Below, one piece after another: positions 6,476 through 17,744 of a stretch of DNA of 21,038 nucleotides. The DNA comes from Mycolicibacterium malmesburyense (GTDB lineage: Bacteria; Actinomycetota; Actinomycetes; Mycobacteriales; Mycobacteriaceae), in the NCBI RefSeq assembly GCF_001050015.1, contig NZ_CVTB01000298.1, forward strand, positions 1 through 21,038, given 5' to 3'. The position numbers and the translations under genes were made by a program. How positions within the stretch are numbered: position 1 is the stretch's first letter; every line of letters begins with the position of its first letter. The notes beneath the pieces were generated by a model. The model saw only the letters and a program-made list of their open reading frames with translations. It did no database searches and was not told where the DNA came from.

Positions 6476-8377
6476 TCAGCCGAGATCGTCGCCGCGCGCA
6501 TGCCGACCGTTGGGCCGGAACTCCCCGCGGCTCGAACGCTCATGGCGGCTGGGCCGGTCACGGCGGTCGTCGCGCGGATGGACCTCGGCGCTCGGGGAAT
6601 CGAGCCACGTGATCCGCGGCTCGTCGTGCACCCGTAAGCCGTTGTGGGCCAGCCCGATCGGTTCGTCGGCGGGTTCCGGGTCGGGTGCGGGCGGGATCTC
6701 GGCGAGCAACTGGTCGAGTATCTCGCGCCACGACTCGTCGGCCTGTTCGGGCGGGTGCTCCTCGCGTCCGCCCAACGGTTCGGTCGCCGGCTCCCGCTCG
6801 GCCCGAACCCACGACGCGGAACCGTCGTCATCCCAGCTGATGGTGTACTCGACGTAGTCGTCATCGTCGTCGAACGCCTCGTCGTCCTCGCGCGCGACCT
6901 CGGGACGCGCGTCGTCGAGCGACCGCGGTGCGTAGCCGAGCAGGAACACCGCGGCGATCACACCGAACAGTGCGACGAACGCAGGCAACAGCAACGACTG
7001 CGCCATGGCGGCCGCGAACGGGGTGTGCAGGAACGACGGCAGCTGCGTCGCGCCTACATCACCCTGTGCCGAATCGGCGGCCCACGGCGGCAATTCGGAG
7101 TTGACCTGCCACGTCATGAACGCGGCCATGCTGGCGCTACCCAGCACGGCGCCGACCTGGCGGGTGGTGTTGTAGACACCCGAGCCCGCACCGGCCAACC
7201 GCGACGGCAGGTTGCGGGTGGCCGTCGCGGCCAGCGGCGACCAGATGAACGCCATGCCGATACCCGTCGCGGTCAGCGGGACCACCAGTCGCCAGATCGG
7301 GGTGTCGGGGGCCATGTCCAGCGACAGCCAGGTCATCGCGATCGCCAGCACCGAGAAGCCGAATCCGACCACCGGGCGCGGATGCCACCGGTCGACGATC
7401 CACCCGACGAAGGGTGCGAGCACACCCGTTGCGATCGCCATCGGCGCGGTCAGCAGCGCCGAACGCGTCGGTGAGAGCCCACTGACCGCCTGGGCGTAGA
7501 ACATGACCGGCACGATCATGCCGGTCACCACGAAGCCGATGGTCGCGACGCCGAACGTCGACAGCGAGAAGTCGCGGTCGCGGAAGATCTCCAGCGGCAG
7601 CAGCGGATCCTTGCGGTTGGCCGACTGCCAGAACAGGAACGCGGCCATCACCCCGGTGCCCAGCGCCATCAGGCCCCACACCCAGTGCGTCCACCGGTGC
7701 GCCTGGCCCTCCTGCAAGGCGAACACGATCAGGAACAACCCGACGCCGGAAAGGATCACCCCCGGCACGTCCAATCGCTGCCGCTGCCGCGGGAGTTCGG
7801 GGACCAACCGCAGCGCCAACGCCACACCGAACACCCCGATCGGCACGTTGACGAAGAAGATCCACTGCCACCCGAGCGCGTCGACCAGGACGCCGCCGGC
7901 CAGCGGGCCGACCAGTGTCGCGACGCCGGCCGTCGCGCCCCATACGCTCATCGCCACGCCGCGCCGCTCGGCGGGGAAGATTCGGGTGACCGTCGACAGC
8001 GTCTGCGGCGTCAACAGCGCCGCGCCCACGCCCTGCACGACCCTCGCTGCGATCAGCATCCCGATCGTGTCGGACAGGCCGCACCACAGGGAGGCGACGG
8101 TGAAGATCGTGAGGCCCAAGAGATAGAGGTTCTTCGGGCCGAACCGGTCGCCGAGGCGCCCGGCGACCAGCAACGGCACCGCGTAGGCCAACAGGTAGGC
8201 GCTGGTGACCCACAGGACCGCGTCGTAGCCGGCGTCGAACCTGGCCATGATCGACGGGTTGGCGACCGCCACGATCGTCGCGTCGACCAGGATCATGAAG
8301 AAGCCGACCATCATCGCCCACAGCGCATGCCACGGGTTCGATGACGCGTTCTGCCTGGTGAGAAGGGTTGAGAACAT
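6476..8377 (-). CDS. MFS drug exporter, DHA2 / EmrB-QacA family, with long acidic C-terminal tail (Rv1250 type)
   Basis: 633 residues from ATG 8377. The first about 480 residues are a 14-helix DHA2 transporter: the first helix ends in [13 protein letters not shown], motif A is GRLGDRFGP, and motif C-like [18 protein letters not shown] precedes FVNVPIGV. These proteins export cationic or amphipathic compounds by proton antiport across the cytoplasmic membrane. From about residue 484 a cytoplasmic tail of about 150 residues follows, rich in Asp/Glu and then Arg/Pro, with [14 protein letters not shown] near its start. Rv1250 as I recall it has about 579 residues, so this tail is longer. The stop lies only 3 bases from the convergent oxidase stop, with no terminator between them. 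A TAGTCG box (8385-8390) 7 bases before the ATG may be a leaderless -10. Substrate not inferable. Confidence 0.9.
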   Translation of the reverse strand: MFSTLLTRQNASSNPWHALWAMMVGFFMILVDATIVAVANPSIMARFDAGYDAVLWVTSAYLLAYAVPLLVAGRLGDRFGPKNLYLLGLTIFTVASLWCGLSDTIGMLIAARVVQGVGAALLTPQTLSTVTRIFPAERRGVAMSVWGATAGVATLVGPLAGGVLVDALGWQWIFFVNVPIGVFGVALALRLVPELPRQRQRLDVPGVILSGVGLFLIVFALQEGQAHRWTHWVWGLMALGTGVMAAFLFWQSANRKDPLLPLEIFRDRDFSLSTFGVATIGFVVTGMIVPVMFYAQAVSGLSPTRSALLTAPMAIATGVLAPFVGWIVDRWHPRPVVGFGFSVLAIAMTWLSLDMAPDTPIWRLVVPLTATGIGMAFIWSPLAATATRNLPSRLAGAGSGVYNTTRQVGAVLGSASMAAFMTWQVNSELPPWAADSAQGDVGATQLPSFLHTPFAAAMAQSLLLPAFVALFGVIAAVFLLGYAPRSLDDARPEVAREDDEAFDDDDDYVEYTISWDDDGSASWVRAEREPATEPLGGREEHPPEQADESWREILDQLLAEIPPAPDPEPADEPIGLAHNGLRVHDEPRITWLDSPSAEVHPRDDRRDRPSRHERSSRGEFRPNGRHARGDDLG

Positions 8378-8462
8378 CCTGGGTCGACTAGCCTTCGGCG
8401 ATCCTGCCGACGCTACGGAGCGGGGCCGATCCCGACAAGGCGGAATCGTGCGCTACCAGACG

Positions 8463-9752
8463 TCAGGCAGGTTCGGGCACGACGTCGTCGCTGACATCGC
8501 ATTCGGAGTCGTCCGCGCGGTCGGTCGCCGATACACCGACGGCCGTGAGCGCGAGCAACGCGATCACCATACCCACCGTCATCACCGCCGCCAGAGCGAA
8601 CTCGTTGTTGCCGAGGGCGCCGACGAGCGGGGCGATCGCGGCGCCCAGCCCGAACTGTGCCGCGCCCAGCAGAGCGGCAGCCGTGCCCGCGGCGTCCGGG
8701 TGCCGGGTCAGCGCGACCGCGGGTGCGTTGGGGATGACCAGACCCATCGCCGCGAGCACCACCCACACGGGGACGATGAACCCGGGCAACCCGCCGATGT
8801 CGGCGAGCGTGATCCCGACGAAGACCGCACCAGCGAGCGAGGCCACCGCCAGCGCCCAGAGCACGATGGTCTGCGGCGTGAAACGGCGCAGCAGCAGCAC
8901 GTTGGACTGCGTCGCCCCGATCAACGCGATCGCACCCGCCGCGAATACGAGCGCGAACGCCTGCTGATCCAGCCCGTAGCGTCCCTGGAGGACGAACGGC
9001 GCGGCCGAGATGTAGGCGAAGAGCCCGGACATCCCCAGCGCCGCGACCAGGACCAGCACCACGAACCGGGCGTCGCGCAACAGTTCCAGGTATGTCGCGG
9101 CGATGCCGCGCACCTTCAGCGGGCGCCGATGCGCGACCGGCAGCGTCTCCGGCAGGGCCGTTGCCGCCACCACCAGCAACAGGCCCGCGATCAGCACCAG
9201 CGCGGCAAACACCCAGTGCCAGGAGGCCTTCAGCAGAACCGCGGCGCCCAACGAGGGAGCCAGCACCGGCGCGACACCGAGCACCAGCATCAGCCGCGAC
9301 ATGACCGTGGCCGCGACCGAGTCGGTGAACAGATCACCGACGACGGCGATCGCCACCACCATGCCCGCCGCGGCGCCCATGCCCTGCAGGCCCCGGGCCA
9401 CGCCCAACACCTCGATGTTGGGCGCGAACAGGCACATCAGCGATGCCAGCATGTGCAGCACGATCCCGGCCATCAACGGCCGGCGGCGGCCCAGCGAATC
9501 CGAGAGCGGCCCGATGACCAGCTGGCCGAGTGCGAGCCCGAGCAGCGTCCCGGTCAACGTCAACTGCGCGACCGACGAGGACACCCCGAGTTCGTCGGCG
9601 ATGCCCGGAAGCGCGGGCAGATACATGTCGATGGTCAGCGGGCCCAACGCGACCATGACACCCAGCACGAGGATCATGCGGATTCGGCTCGGGGTGTTGC
9701 CTTCCCGGAGTGTCGGGGCAGTCGTCAGATCCACAGCCGGTGATGGTGCCAT
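8463..9752 (-). CDS. MFS drug-resistance transporter, Bcr/CflA family
   Basis: 429 residues from ATG 9752, a typical length for 12-helix DHA1 Bcr/CflA exporters. Family marks are the first helix with LGPLTIDMYLPALPGIADEL, the segment QLTLTGTLLGLALGQLVIGPLSD (motif A region GPLSDSLGRRRPL) and the motif C-like VLGVAPVLAPSLGAAV. The C-terminus is a short acidic tail (DRADDSECDVSDD). The expected role is proton-driven export of drugs or metabolites. It lies upstream of and in the same direction as the Rv1250-type exporter, with an 85-base gap, so co-transcription is possible. I do not recall a counterpart at this position in M. tuberculosis, which suggests insertion here. It diverges from the Rv1249c-type gene across a 140-base intergenic region. 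Confidence 0.9.
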   Translation of the reverse strand: MAPSPAVDLTTAPTLREGNTPSRIRMILVLGVMVALGPLTIDMYLPALPGIADELGVSSSVAQLTLTGTLLGLALGQLVIGPLSDSLGRRRPLMAGIVLHMLASLMCLFAPNIEVLGVARGLQGMGAAAGMVVAIAVVGDLFTDSVAATVMSRLMLVLGVAPVLAPSLGAAVLLKASWHWVFAALVLIAGLLLVVAATALPETLPVAHRRPLKVRGIAATYLELLRDARFVVLVLVAALGMSGLFAYISAAPFVLQGRYGLDQQAFALVFAAGAIALIGATQSNVLLLRRFTPQTIVLWALAVASLAGAVFVGITLADIGGLPGFIVPVWVVLAAMGLVIPNAPAVALTRHPDAAGTAAALLGAAQFGLGAAIAPLVGALGNNEFALAAVMTVGMVIALLALTAVGVSATDRADDSECDVSDDVVPEPA

Positions 9753-9798
9753 GGAATCGATTAGCGTCGCTTCTCATTATTTTCTTCCCGCTGCGGCA

Positions 9799-9814
9799 GA
9801 CAGTGAGCGCTGTC
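9799..9814. promoter_or_regulatory. Short dyad between divergent genes, possible operator
   Basis: GACAG (9799-9803) and CTGTC (9810-9814) form an inverted repeat with a 6-base centre, about 50 bases upstream of the Bcr/CflA start. Five-base arms can arise by chance, and no regulator gene adjoins. Confidence 0.2.
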
Positions 9815-9858
9815 ACGGCCGGGCACACCGGGTAGCCGCCGTTCGTTGGACTAAGCGA

Positions 9859-9864
9859 TAGCCT
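9859..9864 (+). promoter_or_regulatory. Putative -10 box for the Rv1249c-type gene
   Basis: TAGCCT fits TANNNT and lies 28 bases before ATG 9893. A GAAGGGGG ribosome-binding site (9881-9888) follows with suitable spacing. No clear -35 box is seen. Confidence 0.4.
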
Positions 9865-9892
9865 GGGACGAGTCGTTCGGGAAGGGGGCCGT

Positions 9893-10645
9893 ATGAGTGC
9901 CCGGTCGAAGGCCAAGAGCCAGTTGCCGGCGGTCAGCGATGGCTCCGCCGAAGATCCGAGCGTCGCCGCGAAGGTGCTGTCGCAGATCATCGAGCGGGGC
10001 GCGCGCGTACAGGGGCCCGCGGTCAAGGCCTACGTGGACCGCCTGCGCAAGCAGGGCCCGGATGCATCCCCCGCCGAGATCATCGGCAGGCTCGAGAAGC
10101 ACTACCTCGGCGCGGTGATGGCCAGCGGCGCGGCCGTCGGGTCGGCGGCGGCGTTCCCGGGGCTCGGAACCCTCGCCGCGGCGTCGGCCGTCGCGGGCGA
10201 GACGGTGGTCTTCCTCGAAGCGACCGCCGTCTACGTGTTGGCCGTCGCCGAGGTGCACGGGATTCCCGCCGAGCACCGGGAGCGCAGGCGCGCGCTGGTG
10301 CTCGCGGTGCTGGTCGGTGAGGACAGCAAGCGTGCGATCGCCGACCTGGTCGGTCCGGGCCGCACCAAGGGCGCCTGGATCGCCGACGGCGCGGCGACGC
10401 TGCCGCTGCCCGCGGTGTCACAACTGAACTCACGACTGCTGAAGTACTTCGTCAAGCGCTACACCCTCAAGCGCGGGGCGATCGCGTTCGGCAAGTTGCT
10501 GCCCGTCGGCATCGGGGCCGTCGTGGGTGGCGTAGGAAATCGCCTGATGGGCAAGCGCATCGTGGAGAACGCCCGCAAGGCGTTCGGCACGGCGCCACCT
10601 CGGTGGCCGGCGACGCTGCACGTGCTGCCCGCGCCGCACGACTGA
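9893..10645 (+). CDS. Membrane-associated EcsC-like protein (Rv1249c type)
   Basis: 250 residues from ATG 9893, supported by GAAGGGGG four bases upstream. The layout matches Rv1249c (about 262 residues), which lies beside kgd in M. tuberculosis. After a charged N-terminus there is an Ala/Gly-rich hydrophobic stretch (GAVMASGAAVGSAAAFPGLG onwards, roughly residues 75-110), a charged middle, then RLLKYFVKRYTLKRGAIAFG and a Gly-rich segment LPVGIGAVVGGVGNRLMGKR near the end. The pattern of a glycine-rich hydrophobic pair closed by an IGAVVGG..N..-type segment resembles the EcsC family, whose role in bacteria is poorly defined; that assignment is inference. It probably associates with the cytoplasmic membrane. 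It is 159 bases upstream of kgd in the same direction, so linked expression is possible. Confidence 0.7.
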   Translation: MSARSKAKSQLPAVSDGSAEDPSVAAKVLSQIIERGARVQGPAVKAYVDRLRKQGPDASPAEIIGRLEKHYLGAVMASGAAVGSAAAFPGLGTLAAASAVAGETVVFLEATAVYVLAVAEVHGIPAEHRERRRALVLAVLVGEDSKRAIADLVGPGRTKGAWIADGAATLPLPAVSQLNSRLLKYFVKRYTLKRGAIAFGKLLPVGIGAVVGGVGNRLMGKRIVENARKAFGTAPPRWPATLHVLPAPHD

Positions 10646-10708
10646 TCGCGTGGCGACGGCTGCGACGACCATAAGGCCGTTGTCGTGGTCTGGCCGTTGC
10701 TTCGGCGC

Positions 10709-10714
10709 TAGCCT
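10709..10714 (+). promoter_or_regulatory. Possible -10 box for kgd
   Basis: TAGCCT lies about 90 bases upstream of the kgd GTG within the 159-base gap after the Rv1249c-type gene. Other A/T-bearing positions in the same gap (for example near 10735-10745) are also possible, and no -35 match is clear. Confidence 0.3.
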
Positions 10715-10804
10715 TTAGGCGGCGGAATGCGGGGTAACCGTAGAGAACCTGGCGAGCGTTGAGATGCGCTCGCGCGAAGCGAAGAATCGAGGCGAGTAGC
10801 TACC

Positions 10805-14617
<3,813 letters not shown>

Positions 14618-14636
14618 GGCGGCTCAACAGTGCTTG

Positions 14637-14677
14637 ACGGGTTGATTCCACGCAGCTGCTGCGTGGAATCAACCCGT
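14637..14677 (+). terminator. Perfect 19-bp stem hairpin downstream of kgd
   Basis: Left arm 14637-14655 (ACGGGTTGATTCCACGCAG) pairs without mismatch with the right arm 14659-14677 around a CTG loop. It starts 20 bases after the kgd stop and ends 63 bases before the SDR start. No U-tract follows, which is usual for mycobacterial hairpins. It could be a terminator, an mRNA 3'-end stabiliser or a repeated extragenic palindrome. Confidence 0.7.
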
Positions 14678-14702
14678 TAGTGGGCGAACCGGCGGTACCG
14701 GC

Positions 14703-14708
14703 TAACCT
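14703..14708 (+). promoter_or_regulatory. Putative -10 box for the SDR gene
   Basis: TAACCT fits TANNNT and lies 32 bases before ATG 14741, between the hairpin and the ribosome-binding site, so the SDR probably has its own promoter. Confidence 0.4.
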
Positions 14709-14740
14709 CGACCCCAGTCAACCGACACGAGGGAGTGGTT

Positions 14741-15571
14741 ATGCAGGGCTTCGCCGGAAAGGTCGCGGTGGTGACCGGCGCCGGGTCGGGTATCGGACAG
14801 GCGTTGGCGATCGAGTTGGCCAAGTCGGGCGCCAGCGTCGCGATCAGCGACGTCGACACCGAGGGCCTGGCGGCCACCGAGGAGCGGATCAAGGCGATCG
14901 GCGCGCCGGTGAAGACCGACCGTCTCGACGTCACCGAGCGCGAGGCCTTCGAGCTGTACGCCGACGCGGTGGTCGAGCACTTCGGCAAGGTCAACCAGGT
15001 CTACAACAACGCCGGCATCGCGTACGTCGGTGACGTCGAGGTGACGCCGTACAAGGACATCGAGCGGGTCATGGACGTCGACTTCTGGGGCGTCGTCAAT
15101 GGCACCAAGGCGTTCCTCCCCCATCTGATCGCCTCGGGCGACGGGCACGTCGTCAACGTCTCCAGCCTGTTCGGCATCTTCTCGGTGCCCGGCCAGGCGG
15201 CGTACAACTCGGCGAAGTTCGCGGTGCGCGGGTTCACCGAGGCGCTGCGCCAGGAGATGCAGGCCGCGGGGCATCCGGTCAAGGTCACCACGATCCATCC
15301 CGGCGGGATCAAGACCGCGATCATGCGCAACTCGACGGCCGCCGAGGGCGTCGACCGCGAAGGCCTCACCAAGACGTTCGACACCAGGCTGACGCGGACC
15401 ACGCCCGAGGAGGCCGCGCGGATCATCCTCGACGGCGTTCGCAAGAACCGGGCGCGGGTGCTCGTCGGGGCCGACGCGAAGATCCTCGACGGGATCGTGC
15501 GGCTCACCGGTTCGGGGTATCAGCGGCTGTTCCTGACCGTGATGAAGCGTCTGGTGCCCAACGCGCACTGA
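14741..15571 (+). CDS. Short-chain dehydrogenase/reductase (Rv1245c type)
   Basis: 276 residues from ATG 14741, chosen over GTG 14735 because GAGGGAG (14729-14735) sits 5 bases upstream and the length equals that remembered for Rv1245c. It is a classical SDR: the coenzyme motif TGAGSGIG (12-19), NNAG (89-92) and the catalytic set S142, Y155 and K159 in the YNSAK context. Asp near the end of the second strand (ISDVD) suggests NAD(H) preference; this is inference. The C-terminal part (IRLTGSGYQRLFLTVMKRLVPNAH-like) is hydrophobic and basic and may contact membrane. Substrate unknown; SDRs of this group act on alcohols, ketones or lipid intermediates. It lies downstream of kgd, beyond a strong hairpin and with its own -10 candidate, so it is probably not an obligate part of the kgd transcript. 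It converges on lpqZ. Confidence 0.9.
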   Translation: MQGFAGKVAVVTGAGSGIGQALAIELAKSGASVAISDVDTEGLAATEERIKAIGAPVKTDRLDVTEREAFELYADAVVEHFGKVNQVYNNAGIAYVGDVEVTPYKDIERVMDVDFWGVVNGTKAFLPHLIASGDGHVVNVSSLFGIFSVPGQAAYNSAKFAVRGFTEALRQEMQAAGHPVKVTTIHPGGIKTAIMRNSTAAEGVDREGLTKTFDTRLTRTTPEEAARIILDGVRKNRARVLVGADAKILDGIVRLTGSGYQRLFLTVMKRLVPNAH

Positions 15572-15578
15572 TCTCTGG

Positions 15579-15641
15579 CGCCGAAACTGAAGCTTTGTGC
15601 GACTATTCGCGATTGTTTGACGGATATCTTCAGTTTCGGCG
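15579..15641. terminator. 14-bp inverted repeat between convergent SDR and lpqZ genes
   Basis: CGCCGAAACTGAAG (15579-15592) and its perfect reverse complement (15628-15641) are separated by 35 bases. The loop contains a small GCGA...TCGC dyad. The structure fills the 76-base gap between the two stops. It could act as a bidirectional terminator. The AT-richer loop and exact arms would also fit a small repeated extragenic element. Confidence 0.55.
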
Positions 15642-15647
15642 ATGACG

Positions 15648-16490
15648 CTAGGAGTCGCCGAGCGGGTGTTCGGCGAGGAACGCTCCGGCCACGTGACCGG
15701 GATCCTCACCGTCGGCCACCGCGGCGCGCATCTCGGCCAACGCCGCGGTGTCCAGCACACCGGCCACCTCGTTGAGCGCGAGCACCTGCGACTCGCCCAG
15801 TTCGTTGCGCCGCGACAGCGGCACCAGGTTCTCCGCGCGGATCAGCGACGTGCGATCCGACAGCGTCAGCAGTTCGGTCGGGATGAACGGAGCCGCGGTC
15901 GTCGTCCACACGGCCGGGAAGCGGCCGGTAAGCACCGCGTCGAAAGCCGCTGCGCTGTCCGGGAATTCGGTCACCTTCGGTTTGCACGGCCCGATCGCCG
16001 ACGGCCGGGGCGCGTCGGCGACCGCGGCGACCGTCAGCTCGTCGCAGTGGCGCACCGCGGCGGTGACGTCGCGCCCGTCCCACTTCTCGGCCGTCGGCTT
16101 CGTCACCGCGAGCGCGGGCTTGTCCTCCGCCGACGTGGTGTAGTCGCCCGCGGCGACGCCCTCGGGCAGCGCGGAGACCATCTCGCGGTACACCTGCGTC
16201 GGCGCGCGCGCCGTCGCCTCGGGGTCGAACCGGCGCAACAGTCGTCCGGTGAAACCGGGAACGACCTTGATCACGCCGGAGTCCAGTTCGGTGAGCGGAT
16301 CGTCCTCGATCTCGACGTGCGCGGGGCTGCCGTAGGACCGCAGCGCCGCGGCGTAGAGGTGGGCGTTGAGCGTCGACTCGGGATCAGACGTGGCGCCGAC
16401 GGCGATCGACGGCCGCTCGGCCTGCCCGCCGCACGCGGCGGTGCCCGCCACGATCACCGCGACGAGCGCCAGCGCCAGCCGCCGGCCCAC
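15648..16490 (-). CDS. lpqZ: Lipoprotein LpqZ, OpuAC-type substrate-binding protein
   Basis: 280 residues from GTG 16490; the M. tuberculosis protein is about 286. The frame is open further upstream, but this start gives a clean signal peptide: two Arg, a hydrophobic core ALALVAVIVAG and TAAC with Cys20 as the lipidation site. Thr at -3 of the lipobox is unusual (normally Leu, Val or Ile). The mature part resembles the glycine-betaine-binding fold (PF04069): SIAVGATSDPESTLNAHLYAAAL, then VEIEDDPLTELDSGVIKVVPGF, KPALAVTKPTAEKW, and a paired-cysteine region (HCDELTV...GPCKPKV). It is predicted to be anchored outside the cytoplasmic membrane and to bind a small solute. No permease or ATPase gene is adjacent, so its transport partner is unclear. 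It starts 7 bases after the malic enzyme stop, with GGGAGG inside the end of that gene as the likely ribosome-binding site. Confidence 0.9.
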   Translation of the reverse strand: MGRRLALALVAVIVAGTAACGGQAERPSIAVGATSDPESTLNAHLYAAALRSYGSPAHVEIEDDPLTELDSGVIKVVPGFTGRLLRRFDPEATARAPTQVYREMVSALPEGVAAGDYTTSAEDKPALAVTKPTAEKWDGRDVTAAVRHCDELTVAAVADAPRPSAIGPCKPKVTEFPDSAAAFDAVLTGRFPAVWTTTAAPFIPTELLTLSDRTSLIRAENLVPLSRRNELGESQVLALNEVAGVLDTAALAEMRAAVADGEDPGHVAGAFLAEHPLGDS

Positions 16491-16497
16491 GAGCGAC

Positions 16498-17694
16498 CTA
16501 GCCTCCCGACGCGTCGCCGGACGCCTCGGCCACCGCCTGCGCGACGGCGGGCGCGACACGCGGGTCCAGCACGCTCGGCACAATGCGATCGGCGGCGAGG
16601 TCGTCACCGACCACCGAGACGATCGCCTCGCCCGCCGCGACCTTCATCCGCTCGGTGATGCGCCGCGCGCCGGCGTCGAGCGCACCGCGGAACACCCCGG
16701 GGAAGGCGAGCACGTTGTTGATCTGATTCGGGAAGTCGCTGCGCCCGGTGGCGACGACGGCGGCGTACCGGCTCGCGTCGTCGGGGTGGATCTCGGGGTC
16801 CGGGTTCGACAGCGCGAACACGATCGAGTCCGGCGCCATCGAGGCGATCAGGTCGGCGGGCACGACGCCCGCGGACAGCCCGAGGAACACGTCGGCGCCC
16901 TCGAGCGCCTCGGCGATGCCGCCGGTCAGCCCGCGCGGGTTCGTCGTCTGGGCCATGTCGGCCTTGTACGAGTTCAGGCCCTCCCTGTCCCGGTGCACGA
17001 TGCCCTGCGAGTCGAGCAGCGTGATGTCGCCGACGCCGGCCGTCATCAGGATCTTCGCGCACGCGACGCCGGCCGCACCGGCCCCGGACACCACCACCCG
17101 AAGCGATTCGAGCTTGCGGTCGACGACCTTGGCGGCGCCCATCAGGGCGGCCAGCACGACGATCGCGGTGCCGTGCTGGTCGTCGTGCATGACCGGGCAG
17201 TCCAACGCCTCCACCAGCCGCCGCTCGATCTCGAAGCACCGGGGCGCCGAGATGTCCTCGAGGTTGACGGCCCCGAACGTCGGGCGCAGCCGCACGAGCG
17301 TGTCGACGATCTCGTCGGTGTCCTTCGTGTCGAGCACGATCGGGATCGAGTCGAGGCCCGCGAACGCCTTGAACAGCGCGCTCTTGCCCTCCATCACCGG
17401 CAGAGACGCCGCCGGGCCGATGTCACCGAGCCCGAGCACCGCGCTGCCGTCGCTGACGACGGCCACCATCCGGCTCGCCCAGGTGTAGCGGGCGGCCAGC
17501 GTGTGGTCGGCGGCGATGGCCCGGCTGACCTGGGCCACGCCGGGCGTGTACGCGACGGACAGCGCCCGCTCCGTGTCGAGGGGGGCGTTGAGCGCCACAG
17601 AGAGCTTGCCGCCTACGTGGGCCGCGAAGATCTCCTCATCGCTGAGGACGATATTGGATCCGGTCAATGGAAGGTCTCTCACCGCTTGCGACAC
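16498..17694 (-). CDS. Malic enzyme, short prokaryotic type (malate to pyruvate + CO2)
   Basis: 398 residues from GTG 17694. It lacks the phosphotransacetylase-like C-terminal domain of MaeB (about 750 residues) and is shorter than M. tuberculosis Mez (about 548). Motifs: AYTPGVA (Tyr49, catalytic), VSDGSAVLGLGDIGP (80-94), EGKSALFKAFAGLD with catalytic Lys104, NLEDISAPRCFEIE (144-157; E146 and D147 as metal ligands), DDQHGTA (171-177) and the nucleotide-binding GAGAAG (204-209). Asp228 after the second strand of the Rossmann fold favours NAD(H), by inference. Reaction: oxidative decarboxylation of L-malate to pyruvate, needing Mg2+ or Mn2+. It lies 50 bases downstream of mdh, in the same direction, and 7 bases upstream of lpqZ. 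A TAACCT box 7 bases before the GTG points to a leaderless transcript of its own. Confidence 0.93.
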   Translation of the reverse strand: MSQAVRDLPLTGSNIVLSDEEIFAAHVGGKLSVALNAPLDTERALSVAYTPGVAQVSRAIAADHTLAARYTWASRMVAVVSDGSAVLGLGDIGPAASLPVMEGKSALFKAFAGLDSIPIVLDTKDTDEIVDTLVRLRPTFGAVNLEDISAPRCFEIERRLVEALDCPVMHDDQHGTAIVVLAALMGAAKVVDRKLESLRVVVSGAGAAGVACAKILMTAGVGDITLLDSQGIVHRDREGLNSYKADMAQTTNPRGLTGGIAEALEGADVFLGLSAGVVPADLIASMAPDSIVFALSNPDPEIHPDDASRYAAVVATGRSDFPNQINNVLAFPGVFRGALDAGARRITERMKVAAGEAIVSVVGDDLAADRIVPSVLDPRVAPAVAQAVAEASGDASGG

Positions 17695-17701
17695 GGCGCC
17701 C

Positions 17702-17707
17702 AGGTTA
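17702..17707 (-). promoter_or_regulatory. Putative -10 box of a leaderless malic enzyme promoter
   Basis: On the minus strand TAACCT ends 7 bases before GTG 17694, so transcription would start at or next to the start codon. No ribosome-binding site is seen. The box lies in the 50-base gap after mdh. Confidence 0.5.
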
Positions 17708-17719
17708 ACGACGAACTGG

Positions 17720-17730
17720 TAGGTAACCTA
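17720..17730. promoter_or_regulatory. Perfect dyad TAGGTAACCTA upstream of malic enzyme -10 box
   Basis: An 11-base perfect palindrome (TAGGT-A-ACCTA) sits 12 bases upstream of the putative -10 box, in the -35 area. A related word, AGGTTAAC, overlaps the -10 itself. This would suit a regulator site, but no regulator is identified. Confidence 0.3.
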
Positions 17731-17744
17731 ATCGCCCGCTCGCC

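Noticed and set aside
8247..9743. 498-residue open frame on the plus strand across the Bcr/CflA gene
   Set aside because: Arg/Gln/His-rich shadow of a transporter gene with clear membrane-protein coding on the other strand.
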